Of a DNA stretch of 64,000 nt, positions 31,412 to 42,821 are shown piece after piece. The stretch covers positions 6,565,001-6,629,000 of the forward strand of contig NC_135130.1 of assembly GCF_050908995.1 (NCBI RefSeq), written 5' to 3'. The notes below the pieces were generated by a model, which saw only the letters and a program-made list of their open reading frames with translations, made no database searches and was not told the DNA's origin. Origin of the DNA: Andrena cerasifolii (Eukaryota; Arthropoda; Insecta; Hymenoptera; Andrenidae). A program made the translations under genes and the position numbers. The number at the start of each line of letters is the position of its first letter. Position 1 is the first letter of the stretch.

Positions 31412-32939
31412 TTCCTGGATTTCTTTTCAAGTGTTCGAAGTAACGTTCGATCGCGATCGATCGTTCGCTAAGCTTCAATTTTAATTTCCTTTCTCGCGTA
31501 TCAATCAGTACTTTCGATCGACGAAAGATTGCGGCTAAAGGGGGGGGGGGGGGCGATTGCACGCGATAGAAGGGCAACGTGCAAACGATGCACCGTGGAG
31601 AAAGAGTAGCGATGGGTAGACTAGTCGTCATTAAGTTGCATAATGTCGTACGGCCGCGGATCTCTTGCAAAAGCAAGATAATGAGTGGCGTCGACAATGA
31701 AAATTGCACGTTTCGGGGCACGAATTAAGGCGGAGCATTCGAACAGAAGCTTCAATTCCGAGATCCACCAATCCATGCTCCTTGGTGCCTTCTTTACTCT
31801 TACTCCAAAACTCTTTCGCTGGGCTACTATTAGCTTTTACCCTTTCAAAACTTAGGGAGGCATTGAAGACGGTATCGACTTCATAAATTGTGAAACTTCA
31901 ATTCAATATGACAAAATAGTGGTCTGAGTTTAAATCCAGGCTCTATACAGAGCGATTCAAAACTACGTGTCTTCAGTTCAGGGTGTCAAAGAGGATGATG
32001 AAATGAACATTTTATTCTAGCACTATTTTCCTAGATAATATTATATAGAGGAATTATGGGTTTTTAAAAATCAGTTTACAGTTGAAATCAACATTTTTAA
32101 CTCGTGGTTTCAATGAAAACCCAAGCACTCGAATCTTCTTATCTTTAAATTCTTATCTTATTTAGTTGCAATAAACTCGACTACTATATTTTAAATTAAC
32201 AACAAATTATTTATTAAATAAAGAACAAACATGAAACCGTGTACAAACTGACAATTACACTTCTTTTTAATAATTCCTGCTTGGCAACAAATTATTATTT
32301 TATAAAAAGAGTAACGTTGCTCAACAACATATAGCCTAGGGAATAACCTCTAGGAAGAACTCTATGAACTGTTAACAGGAGACGCTACATTTAACGCGAT
32401 AAATTCCTCTTAATGCCAAAAGCTTGAACTGTTGCCCCACAGAGTGGTCCCCAATTTGCGTGCCGGGCTTAAATTCGCTCCTTCGTCGTCTAGATGCCCG
32501 GTGCCGCTGATTGGTGCAACTACTTTCGCTGCTGGTACCAGGGAGCTCGATCGACGATTGACGAAACCAATTTAGCCCCGCGAACTCGTCTCTTTGTATC
32601 GTCCATAATAGCTCGGGCCGCTCGCACGATACGCCTGTGCAACGATATTACAGCAGCGTACAATGTAACTCGAGCGAAATGGATTTCCACGATGATTCCC
32701 CGGTGCACGCTATTCCCTCCGCTGCGGGCATCGAAGTCACCGACTTCGGTCCCTTCGCGCTCCGTCATATGCAGCTCCATCGACTATTGGAACTCAGAAT
32801 TAAACGTATCGTTTCACCTCTGAGAATCACTAATTCCACATTTCATTGAAACGTATAATAGATAAATTTAAGAAAGCTGTAGTTTCTAATTGACTGCCTT
32901 AACTCTCGCCTTACGGATGCGGGGCCCATTTGGGACTTA
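31412..32939. other. Intergenic, no gene recognised
   Basis: It contains a G run at 31540-31553 and AT-rich DNA. Open frames in it are short and have no protein-like motif. Confidence 0.5.
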
Positions 32940-33160
32940 TCAGCACACTAGCTGTACTATTCGGCTTCGCCCGGAATTTAGATTCTGATTTTATATAAAA
33001 AATGTTTAGTTTTGTTTTGTGAAAATGGTCACAGTCCTCTGGATTAGTCAGGCATAATGAGCTGAGGCACATTTCGGGATCCCAGGGTTTATCGTTCGAA
33101 AGTTTTTAGGCGACAGACAAACACACAAACGTATAGAAGTTTTCTGTTTTATATATTAAC
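32940..33160 (+). repeat. Dispersed repeat with CGGCTTCGCCCGG head, copy 1
   Basis: It shares with 63590-63795 the ordered phrases ACTAGCTGTACTA.TCGGCTTC, CCCGGAATTTAGAT, TTTATCGTTCGAAAG, TTTTTAGGCGACAGAC and the AT-rich tail TTTTATATATT. The orientation and tail suggest the 3' end of a non-LTR retroelement (RTE-like), but no reverse transcriptase is present. Confidence 0.75.
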
Positions 33161-33167
33161 ACAGTAG

Positions 33168-33544
33168 CAGACCCGGCTGGAGCCTTTTTTTGCGCCCTAG
33201 GCGAACTTGCCAAATTGGGCCTTATATTCGTAATAGGGGTGGGGAGAGTGTATGGGGGCCCGAAGCTACGTAAAAAAAAATTAACAATAATTTTGTATCA
33301 ATATTTCGCAAACTAATAAATTCCCGAAGCTACAATTTTAGATTTAGGGCCCACACCCTCCCCCCCCCCCCTTCAAACCTCGTGTCGATCGGCCACGGGG
33401 CTCATTCGGAAGAATATCCAAACATTTATAGTACAATTTGTAACATTTCATTTAACACTTTATTTTAAAAAATGCCAACAATGAAAGGACCATTTTGCAC
33501 CGCACGCAGCTGCCTAATTTGCATATAGGTAAGAGCCGGGCCTG
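33168..33544. mobile_element. hAT-like MITE, decayed
   Basis: Left end CAGACCCGGCTGGAGCC and right end (reverse complement) CAGGCCCGGCTCTTACC resemble common hAT termini. The flanks CACAGTAG and TATAGTAG differ by two C/T changes. A C run lies at 33361-33371. Confidence 0.6.
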
Positions 33545-34149
33545 TATAGTAGTACTCCTTGAAAAAGATACCAATTTTAGATGATAAAAAAATTGAAGCT
33601 AATATAGAAGCTTATTTTGAGCGCTTCCTAGTATTTTTAATTCCACGTGGAATGCTTAATTAAAATGCTAATTAAGTCTTCATGTATCTTCGTCTATCAC
33701 CCGTTTTAATTTCAATTTGAAAGCTGCGCATTCCCTTCCCCGATTGAAACGAATTTCTTGCCGCACGGTTGTTTATCGAGTCGAGACGAGAGGAAATGGC
33801 GTCAACAAGAATCCCAGGCATTCTTACCGCGCGCACGTCGGCGACCGCGACTTTGCGGCCGGTTATCTCGAATCCTTGTAAATTATTCCGCGTGTGTCTA
33901 TGGGCGAAGACGGATGTCCTTTAACTTATGGATATTGATGAGGGACTACTCGCAGAGTGTCAGCCACCATTGCCGACGTCTGACGCACGTCGTCGCCGGA
34001 AAGTCATCCGCGCGATGCAGCACCCGTTAAATTATACTCTGAATTATGGCGGGCCTCGCCGTACGAATATCAATCGACCACCCCTGGCCTCCCCTTCTCC
34101 ATCGCTCTTGCGATCCTCCTCCACATCTTCGGCTGTAGATCGTTTTACG
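33545..34149. other. Intergenic, no gene recognised
   Basis: Short overlapping frames only; GC-richer from 33810 on. Nothing supported. Confidence 0.5.
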
Positions 34150-34353
34150 CAGTGCCGGGTTAACCAATAAGCACGTGCCTGGGGCGTCAGGGGAAGGGAG
34201 GGGCACCGTAGAGATTTTCTGGATTTTAAGATCCAACTTTTGTTAGAAACACCTTTTAGTGAAATTATCGGAAATGAATAAGAAATTCTTGCATAAGGGG
34301 GCCTTAAAATCTTTTAAGTGCTCAGGGCCTCTGAAGGTCGTAGCCCAGCCCTG
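34150..34353. mobile_element. hAT MITE with exact 8-bp target duplication
   Basis: The ends CAGTGCCGGGTTAACC and (reverse complement) CAGGGCTGGGCTACGACC form imperfect inverted repeats. They are flanked by the identical octamer GTTTTACG at 34142-34149 and 34354-34361. It is 204 bases and non-coding. Confidence 0.88.
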
Positions 34354-34465
34354 GTTTTACGAAGCAGTGGAGTTGGTAAACTTCGGGTTGAAGAAGATAG
34401 AAAGAATGTACTTCAAAGGCAGGGACGGATTTAAGAAAAAAGGCCCAGGTGGCAAACGTTCTGAG

Positions 34466-34545
34466 GTAGAGCTGTAATTATTCGAGTATTCGAATAATTC
34501 GGACAATTTCGGAGTCGAATAATTTCTTCGAATATTCGGATTGTA
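34466..34545. mobile_element. Truncated copy of the ATTCGAA-array hAT family
   Basis: It begins TAGAGCTGTAATTATTCG, close to the left end at 30681, and continues with ATTCGAATAATT units. The opposite terminus is not found. Confidence 0.6.
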
Positions 34546-36290
34546 TGCGAACATGAAATATTTGTTCACGCTTTAACGTGAAATTATTTTCATATTTTAC
34601 GATTACTTATTTCTCAAACGATAAATTTGGAATTTTATTAATCTTTTGTAAATTTATTTGACTATTGAATTTTGAACGTTGATGCTGGTTTGTTAGCAGT
34701 AACGTCTTATGTTATTTGTAAGAACTGCGAAAGTGAAATTCAATTTTCTCCGCTCACTAACCTTCACGTACGATTCAAAATTGAAGTGCAAGTGCGGAAT
34801 GAAATTTGTCAAGTCACGTACCACGCGAGTAAATCGGGCCTTACAACCCCGAGAGAAGGGAGGGGCATTCGCGCGTGTGTGGGTAGCTTACAGAAACAAA
34901 GAATAAAATTAGTCAGACAAAAATTAGTAAATAAAATTAGAAACAAAAAATAAAATTAGTAAAATGAGTAAGATGGTGTCTACAAAGCGAATACTACTCT
35001 ATAAAAGCGATTTTTTTATTAAGAGAACTACCTTAGGAATTTTTTTTACACAAACAATAACGCCATATGCGGATTCAGCACCACAAAACACGTACAGATG
35101 CCAGGTTTTAGCTGATTATTCTTAAATAAAAGGATCTTGCCGTTTTTCGCATAGGCCTTGAGGCTGTATTTAATGTTATTGATAACACGAGCAAAACAGA
35201 TCCGTTTCGGTTATAATTTTCAGGATTTCTTAGTTACTATGAGTACTTTAGAAAATATATATTCCAAATCGGGAATCCGTATTCCCTGTAACTGAATCTG
35301 TGCTTGTCAGCTCGATAAGTAGATAAAGGTGATAACAATTCAAGTACATGTAGGCTGTTTTTGTTATCAAGGTAAATATTGTTCAGCTCGAGAGGTACAA
35401 TACTTTTATATAATACGATTAAATTTTCTAGCTTGTCGTGGGGTTTAACTGGGTAAGATAAATATCGAAGCTACCATGATCGATATCATTTAAAAAAGAT
35501 AATCTACTGCGAAAACACTTCGAATTCGAATTCCGAGAACTCTTTTGGAGTCCTCGAAAAATAAAGTCTGTTCCAGCAGATACACAGGAAACACCCACGA
35601 AAGATCGCGTTTGGAAGCGTAGCATCGAATAATCGGTGGCTTTGCGATTAAACTGGTCTAAATATAGCAGCTTCCGAAACTAAACGAAGGCTCGGGAACC
35701 GAAAAATTACTGAAAACTGAAAGTTTACTTGGAATCCAAGGTTAAAATTTTAAAGGGAAGGATCTCCTTGCAGAATTCTAAAATGCACTCTAGAAGCCAT
35801 CTTCCAAACTACTTTATACTTGCAATGTTGAAGTTTCAAAATTAATTATTTATTTAAACCAGTATACTATAGTATTTTATTTAATTTAGAATACCAATGA
35901 TCTTCGATTTCCTCCACTTTCCATCAAGCTCCATATTATCCCTCTCACAGCATCGTGGCCCAGACTTTCTTTATTCCCCAGTCCCACGAACAACAAGTAG
36001 ATACAATAACATCTCTCGCAATAAGCCTTCCTTCGGTTCGTGAAAATTCGAGCCGACCATTGGACGTTTTATCGTAACCCGTGTATCGCGCTGCTCGCAG
36101 CGATATTTTTACACTTTCTCGCAAGCGAGAATTCTCGTGACTCCTAGAGATACAGCAGGGTATACACGTAGCACAGCGTTCTCGTCTGTCTCCACGAGAT
36201 GCTGGGGCAATGCCCTGTCAAGGTTGTGAATGTCGCGTGTATCGACGAACTTCCTTAACCCGGCGATTATTTTTTCCCCACATTTCCCTC
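34546..36290. other. Intergenic/intronic, no gene recognised
   Basis: AT-rich DNA with no recognised repeat ends or coding frames. Confidence 0.5.
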
Positions 36291-36389
36291 TTAAGCCGCG
36301 CTCCCACTTGGCCAGCCGCCGGCGCAGAGCCAGTCGCCGCGCGCGAGCCGCTGCGCGCGGCGCCTTAAGCCGCGCTCCCACTTGTCCAG
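36291..36389. repeat. Direct repeat of 25 bases, 74-base period
   Basis: TTAAGCCGCGCTCCCACTTG plus GCCAG or TCCAG occurs at 36291 and 36365. The spacer is extremely GC-rich (CGCGCGCGAGCCGC). A related pair lies at 30490-30556. Confidence 0.7.
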
Positions 36390-36950
36390 CTCGCGTCGCA
36401 CGGTTTAACGATTCCCGCTTCGTTTCTGACAAACGAATCGTGCCGCGACACTGAAGAATAGCTTGGAGATCAAGCAGAATCACGAGAGAACAGTTGCGCG
36501 AAGTAAATCGATGTGTTCGGCGAAGAGAACGAAGCAGAGGCTTCAGGGATTGGTTCTTTTCAACGCGCGACTCGTTTCAATGTCGCCTCGAGCACCGAGA
36601 TCCTCGGCGCTCGCATACCGATCGAGGACAGATCGTGACGCGAATCGAAGCCTAATGACATTTGCCAGCGACAACTGTGTTCGGCTTTCACGGGCCTCGA
36701 GGCGTCTTCGATCGAGCGTTTCCTCGTGACCGCGGCAAACACGCGGAAAGATCGCCACATCCGTTGCTTCCGCACTTTCATCGCGGGCTTCCTCGGAGCG
36801 AGGATGTGAGAAAAAAAAATGGGAGATCCCTGTCTGGAGGATGCAGCTGGTGAAATTAAATCCAGCAGCGTGTAGTTTCCTAGCGTGAAATCGATTCTGC
36901 CGATTTTTGGAACCACCGGTGTTGGTGAAAAGCAAGCTCAAACTATTCTG

Positions 36951-37070
36951 TTTTATTCTGGAAGCCTGCCACTCTATGAGATATAAGCTTTAAGATAGCA
37001 CAATTCTTTTTAGCACAAGCATCTTATTTCCCTTACCGATCAGAGTTTAAACTTTCCTTTCGCCGCTGCC
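36951..37070. repeat. Unnamed dispersed repeat, copy A
   Basis: It shares TTTTATTCTGGAAGCCT, CTATGAGATA and, about 80 bases on, CAGAGTTTAAACTTTCCTTT with copies near 41868-42105, 46281-46385 and 56830-56945. Confidence 0.6.
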
Positions 37071-38756
37071 GTATGCACCTTCACTTAAAGTGTGTTCGAA
37101 AAGTTTCATCGTTCACTGAACCGCGACTTAATATTCGCAAGGGAAGATGGGAATTAAAAAAATTACAAAACTTTGGGGATACGTGGAGGACAGGTGTGTG
37201 TTACGCAATTTGTTTTCAGGTGCAAATCCACTGCGGGACAAAAATATTGTGTCTCGCACGAGACTTTAATCTGACGAGAAAGTTATTTTATTATTTTTCA
37301 ATTATGTTGATACCAGTTTGTTGAAATTAGACTCCATTAGATAAGTTTCGTGATAAATTTTCAAGAACCTTATCTCTCGCGACTATGTCCATTATTTACA
37401 TTCAGTTATCGCTGAGATTTTTGCCTCGAGATAGAAAAGTCTTACCGTGGATTCGCACCTTAAGGCCATTTTCCGATTTCGCGTTACAACTCGCGAACTG
37501 CGAGAGATACTTTTTTTTACCAAATGATTTTTCCTAATTAAAAGGAGAAGCTTTTGTCGGTAACTTTTTTTTCTCTATCTCTTACAGTTTACGAGTTAAA
37601 ATATCCGGATTCTCAGGGGTCAATTTCGCCCCCTTAGAGTGAATTTTGGCAGCAACAAAAGTTTAAAATTCTTCGAATTTCCGGGTTGGTAATCTTCCCT
37701 TGTGAGTATAGATTTGTGTGAAGAGGGATGCGCAATACTTTTCCCGGGAGCTGATGAAACTAAAAAGGAGAGTCTGGAACAATGCTGTATACTGTAAAAG
37801 TTCCTACCAAGAAGCGAGACTAACCTTCGTCCATTTATTAAAATTTGAGACGCACTCCTTAAACCCAGAAGCATCAAACCCCGTCCAAGTTGCATTGAGA
37901 GATAAGCAACGCTGTTCCGCTCCGCTGGGATCCCCAAGGTCGGGGATTTATCTGGGACAGAAAACGAAATGACTCGTTGATCCCTTGCACCTCGCGTCTT
38001 ATCTGACCCGCTGGGCTATCTGCGAGAAGGAAGTCTAAAAATATTGTAGAGGAGCACGAGGATGAGGAGCAGCCAGGAAGCAGAGGCCGCCTGCTTTCTC
38101 CGATAGACCTTTCCCCTACGCGTGAAAGCTCTACCCCTAGCGATGCCTCCTTGCCGTTTCACAGATATCGCGTCTGCTCCGCGTACTCGCTGATTCAGAA
38201 CAGGTTCTAGGAAGCGATAAAATAGCGCAGGAAACGGTGCAGATTTTTAAAAACGAGATTCCCTGACGGAATTTGTGGGAACCGGTGGAAAAAGGTGGGG
38301 GCGCTGTAGGCAGCGAGAGGCGAAGGATTGCCTACCGCAGGCGCTGGGCTACTTAATTTTCAGAGGCTCGTGGTTTTGCTCCACCGCGTCTCACAGTAAA
38401 GTGCTATTAAGAAAAAATGTGTATTTTATCGTCCTCTATAACTCTGCGAATCCGCAAGACAGAATTCTTAAACCACCCTGTACAAACTCAACCCAAACCG
38501 AACGCATTGATTTCTCGCGACGCTGCTTGGAACATCTCCAGCGAGTCCTACGTTACGCAACCGCCTCTGTATATTTCTCCACGCGCCAGACACCGTAAAA
38601 GGGTCGAGGGAATAATTGTTAGCCATCTTTTCTGCCATTTTGCGGTGAGCACAGTGATTTGCTAGCTTCCGAAGGCTGATAGAAGCTCCGCAACGATTAT
38701 CCTGCAATTTTCTCTTTAAATGGCCGGGATAATTATCTATTCCCAAATATGCTCGC
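37071..38756. other. Intergenic/intronic, no gene recognised
   Basis: Only short frames without family motifs. Confidence 0.5.
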
Positions 38757-38943
38757 TTAGGCTCGTAACACATGGGTCAGTTTTGACCCGTGCCTCCCTG
38801 CTATGTAACCCCGTTTTAAACGGTGTTCTTTTTAGCAGTAGAGAAGCAATCCTTTCAATTTCACAAGTTTCCTACACCATCATTAGAATCGAGGATGTCG
38901 CTCCTGGGTCCAGAATGACCCAGCACCGCCGGCAGAGGGTTAA
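38757..38943. mobile_element. TTAA element with GGGTC...GACCC ends
   Basis: The right end is GCCGGCAGAGGG then TTAA; the left TTAA has become TTAG. Near each end lies the small palindrome GGGTCAGTTTTGACCC / GGGTCCAGAATGACCC. The interior phrase CGTTTTAAACGGTGTTCTTT recurs, inverted, at 47694-47720. It is probably a piggyBac-like MITE of a second family. Confidence 0.65.
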
Positions 38944-41029
38944 ACTGGTGATCCTGTTCTGCTTGAAGAGGAGAGGCTCGTAGAGAATGTTGCCTGTAGC
39001 AGGGCTATTCATTCATGAAATTAAAAGGCCTGGAGGCTGCCACTTGCGTTCATTGCTCGGCCATGGAACTCAGGAAGGCGTGCATCAGCAATAGAGCGCG
39101 CTGCAGCCTCCCTCGTCGCTCGTTGTAAAACTTATTCATGGGCAAGGTACGGGTTGCAACATTCCCGCCGGAGATGGCAACCGAAAAGGGAGCATTCTTG
39201 AATTTCCCGAGAGCTCGGTTGTGCTTCGATAGTCGCGATAGTTTCAGCAATACTTCTGCTCTATCGACGATTGGGTCGTTGCGAGATTGGCAAAAGAACG
39301 GGCAATTAGCGGGAAGAAGTGTGACGTTTTTGTAATCGTTAGCGAATCGCACTTTCGTTTCTATGCTCGACTTGCAGCGGTTGCGGTGTCCAAACCGAGC
39401 AACCAGCAAACGTGGAGCAAATCTAATATTGGTTTTACGTTTGGGAGATACATCTTGCGAGCGATGAAGGGGGAGCTCGAATCGATTTTCATAGGGTGTA
39501 GTCCTCATTTGCTGTGGTTGCTTCAATTACAGTGCAGTAATTCTAGTAAACAGCTAATTTATTGGTAGACTTTACTGTGGATCCTCTAATTTATCGCCAG
39601 CCTCGAAATCTTCTTCGTTAATCTACTTGCAATTTTTCATCTCTTTTCATTCATCGAGAGCGCGAACTCCTTCGCCGGGAGCCAGTAGCCAGGCTTCATC
39701 GAAGCAAAGATCCTCCACTTCCGGCAATCTTCATCACGCTGAGTTCCCGTCCTTACCGAGCCGCACCATGGATGTCGAATTATGTAACGGATTCGCGTAC
39801 CATTGTGCAGCGTTATTGACTGCAGTTATCGCATTATATGCGTTGCGCAACCTTGCTACTCCCTTTCAAACTAACTTACAAGCTTGTGCTCTCGGAGCAG
39901 CCGCTCTAGAACCGCCCACGCTTCTGAGGAGATGTTTAATAAAAAGAGTACGTGAAACGAACGACAAGGCAAATTAAAGTTATACCTTAACATTTGAATC
40001 ATAGTGAAGAAAGTTCCTATGTTCAACGCAAATAGATAGTTGGCGTTTCTTTCTTTAATTCCTTTACCGTGGTTGCGCTGTGAACACGCGTAGATGGCGC
40101 TCGAGATTTATATGTATCGCCATATCTTCTACAATTATTTATTGATCAGTGTGAAAATTTGTGGAAATCTTCCTTGTATGTTAAGGAAAAACTTTGTCGC
40201 TGCAAGTTATATGTACCTCAAAATTGCCTTGATACTTTTTATCGGTGAACGTTGAGAAACATGGTATCTGCCCAGTATTACTTTTTAATTAAATATTATT
40301 ACATTTTTTAAGATAAGGGTTTCGTGCATACACTTTACGGCTTCGCTAGGGTTTTCTGAAGTTATGTTTTAAGTCGCATAACGATCCGTTAATATTCACT
40401 CAAGTTATCGCAATTTATGTTTAAAGAAATAATGATTTTGGACGATGACAAATTTGTTGTTTATAATTTTTAGCTCGAATAGTAGTGATTGGATAAACAA
40501 ACTGTAAATAGAAAAAATGTGTGTCGTGACGAGCTTTACAACACTATATTTTTTAAAGTATAGTTTACAAAAAATTAATTTTCCAGTCTTTTTTAGCGTT
40601 TGGATAATTATTTTTCCCATTTTTGAGCTCTAGTTCCCTGCGACCCTTCAAGTTCATTCCATGTAATTTAAATGGTCGTTCTTGTTATTTTCTTTCCAAC
40701 GCTTAAAACTCACCGTGTCTATTTATTTAAAAATGCATTGCAGATAGTAGCAATACTTAAATACGAGCAGCAATAATAATGAGTCACTGCTGACACAACA
40801 CTGCATGCAAGGCGAGGATTAACTGATTAAAACAATCGGGGAAACATATGGCCAATGTCGGATGATAAGATATACCGTAGTAATCTGTTGTTATAAATGG
40901 TAATGGAACTTAGAACAGCCTTATTACCAGGCGTGGTTTTATAACGCTGGCGTACCCCATTAATCTTCTTCCATCATCTGAACAAATGGAGTTTTATAAA
41001 AAAAAAAGTTCAAAGCTTATGTATTTACA
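38944..41029. other. Intergenic/intronic, no gene recognised
   Basis: A 116-residue frame (39627-39977) has Ser-rich and hydrophobic stretches but no family motif and no splice support. The phrase GTAGATGGCGC recurs at 40091. Confidence 0.45.
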
Positions 41030-41180
41030 AGCTTTTATTTAGCTTCACTTGTGAGTTTGTTCGTTAGTTAGTTAGTTAGTTAGTTTGTGAGGATGAAATC
41101 TTGTAAGCTAATTTTGACCCACTTCCACATGTCCGATCGACTTGAAATTTGGCACACATAAGGTGAATGTCCCAATTTCT
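41030..41180. repeat. Dispersed-repeat fragment with GTTA microsatellite
   Basis: A GTTA/GTTC tandem run at 41060-41085 is followed by GTGAGGATGAAATCTTGTAA and TTGAAATTTGGCACACATA, phrases typical of interspersed insect repeats. Ends are not resolved. Confidence 0.45.
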
Positions 41181-41867
41181 GCTCGTTTAAGAGGTTACTC
41201 GTTAGAAACAAGGTGTACAAAATTTATTTGTGATCAAAATTTGCAGAGTAATTGATTAATTCTTTACTAATAAATCAACCAGTCGCAAACTATTTAAGAA
41301 AGATATTTCAAGATGTTTAACTACTAGTAATTTGTAATTAAACATAATGCTTTAAATGTCCGTATTTCTGCTGACGAAAAATAGCGATGTACGTATTTCT
41401 ACTCACCATTTGTACCAATTTCTGCTCACATAATATGTTGCCTTTTTAGGTTAAAATAAGTTACACATTTTATGGGGATGTTTTATAACACAACAGTAAA
41501 GCACAAAATAATGACAAGCAAAAAATAAAATGCCTTCCAATAGAAATAGAGGTTACAGCATACATTGAATTGTGAGGTTATGTTGCTAAAATTTTGGCGA
41601 GTAGAAATGCGGACACGACGGTGATTCACATGACCTTAAACCTAATCACCCGTTTTCTACTTAAAATAAGAACTTTTACTGCAATAGTAACACTTTTATT
41701 TTTCATCATATAAGGGAATTCTTTTAAGGCAGTCTTTTAGGCCGGTACCAAAATTATTTTTCTTTTTTTAGTACATTTTAATAAAAGCTTGTTTTTAATT
41801 TTTTATATTTTAATTTATTAAATAAATGACTTAATACTAAGCTTCAAGTATTTTAGCTTCAAGCAGC

Positions 41868-42105
41868 CTATTCTGAGAACCCTCCAATCTATGAGATACA
41901 AATCATTATTATACGTCTTTAGGACAACAGAAGATAGATAAAAGGAGGAAAGAAAAATACAATTGTTACTCAACCTAAATAACCGTAGGATATAATTCTA
42001 AGGCATAATATCTTAGCTGTTAAGATACAATTCCTCTGACAGACCTATCTTACCTCCGTTATGACTCACAGTTTGAACTTCCTTTGAACCACTACAACCC
42101 AAACT
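41868..42105. repeat. Unnamed dispersed repeat, copy B
   Basis: CTATTCTGAGAACCCTCCAA, CTATGAGATACAAAT and, later, CTCACAGTTTGAACTTCCTT mark it as the same family as 36951-37070. This copy carries about 130 extra bases in the middle. Confidence 0.55.
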
Positions 42106-42683
42106 GCCCAATCACTAGCCACAGAAGGATCCCTCGGTGAGTACATATTAAGAGACTTATAGTACCTGCAAGTCCATATAACGAAACTACCAATTAGTAA
42201 GAGAGTAAAGGGGCGAGATAACGATCGATAAAAATAAAATCTCCCATGGAGGTATTAAAATCGATTCGCGTTACGCGCGAGGATGCGCCGGCTCGGTGGT
42301 GCGCGGCCGTCATTACCGTTTCCTAGTGGGCTCCTTTTTCTTCGAGTGGTCTCGCTATTTTTTCGCGCCGGGCCGGATCGTACGGTACATTGCATTAAAA
42401 TCAAAACGTCGCCGAACGGGCCAGCCGATTTAACGATCGCCGTGGCATCCTCGCGACGTTGCGTAACGGAATCGCGCCGGTCGGGATTATTACCAGAAAC
42501 AAGTAGAGCATCCGGGGGACGTTTTTGCGCGTGCTCGGAACGGCCCTCTCATATCCGTCGAGCCTTTGATCGTTATTAGCCCGTTATTACCGGTCGTAGC
42601 TCGCCGCCCAGGTATAACAGCTTTAAATACCGTAATCCTGTTATCTAATGTTCGAGCCGAGCGACGGATCTCGGCCCATCGCC
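42106..42683. other. GC-rich, CpG-containing stretch
   Basis: Base composition changes sharply at about 42250 to CpG-rich DNA (ACGCGCGAGGATGCGCCGG) up to 42780. This is unlike the AT-rich surroundings and could be a promoter or conserved regulatory region. Confidence 0.4.
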
Positions 42684-42821
42684 ATGGAGATCAGGCGCGC
42701 TAACGAAGAACGCCCCGGTCGCACCGTTAGAAGCAGGAGTCCGGAGTCGGTTAGCTGGAGCAGCGTGGGCATCGAGGAATTGGAGAGTCCTTGTAGAAAA
42801 CACTGTAAGCGGCAGAATTAA
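42684..42821 (+). CDS. Candidate first coding exon or 45-residue small ORF
   Basis: It starts in a strong Kozak setting (GCCATGG) inside the CpG-rich stretch. It reads MEIRRANEERPGRTVRSRSP, then ESVSWSSVGIEELESPC, and stops at 42819-42821. A consensus donor (CACT then GTAAGC at 42805) falls before the stop, so the exon may be spliced to downstream sequence. The basic-then-acidic composition looks protein-like. No family is recognised and no partner exon was found. Confidence 0.35.
   Translation: MEIRRANEERPGRTVRSRSPESVSWSSVGIEELESPCRKHCKRQN

Noticed and set aside
36463..36941. Overlapping frames on both strands in GC-rich DNA
   Set aside because: Frames are open in several phases at once because of base composition; no motif and no splice support.
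39627..39977. 116-residue frame with a hydrophobic segment
   Set aside because: Considered as a small membrane protein, but no family resemblance, no conserved context and no splice signals.
42283..42579. 98-residue plus-strand frame in the CpG-rich island
   Set aside because: Arg/Ser/Pro-rich reading of CpG DNA with no domain; the nearby ATG at 42684 is the better candidate.
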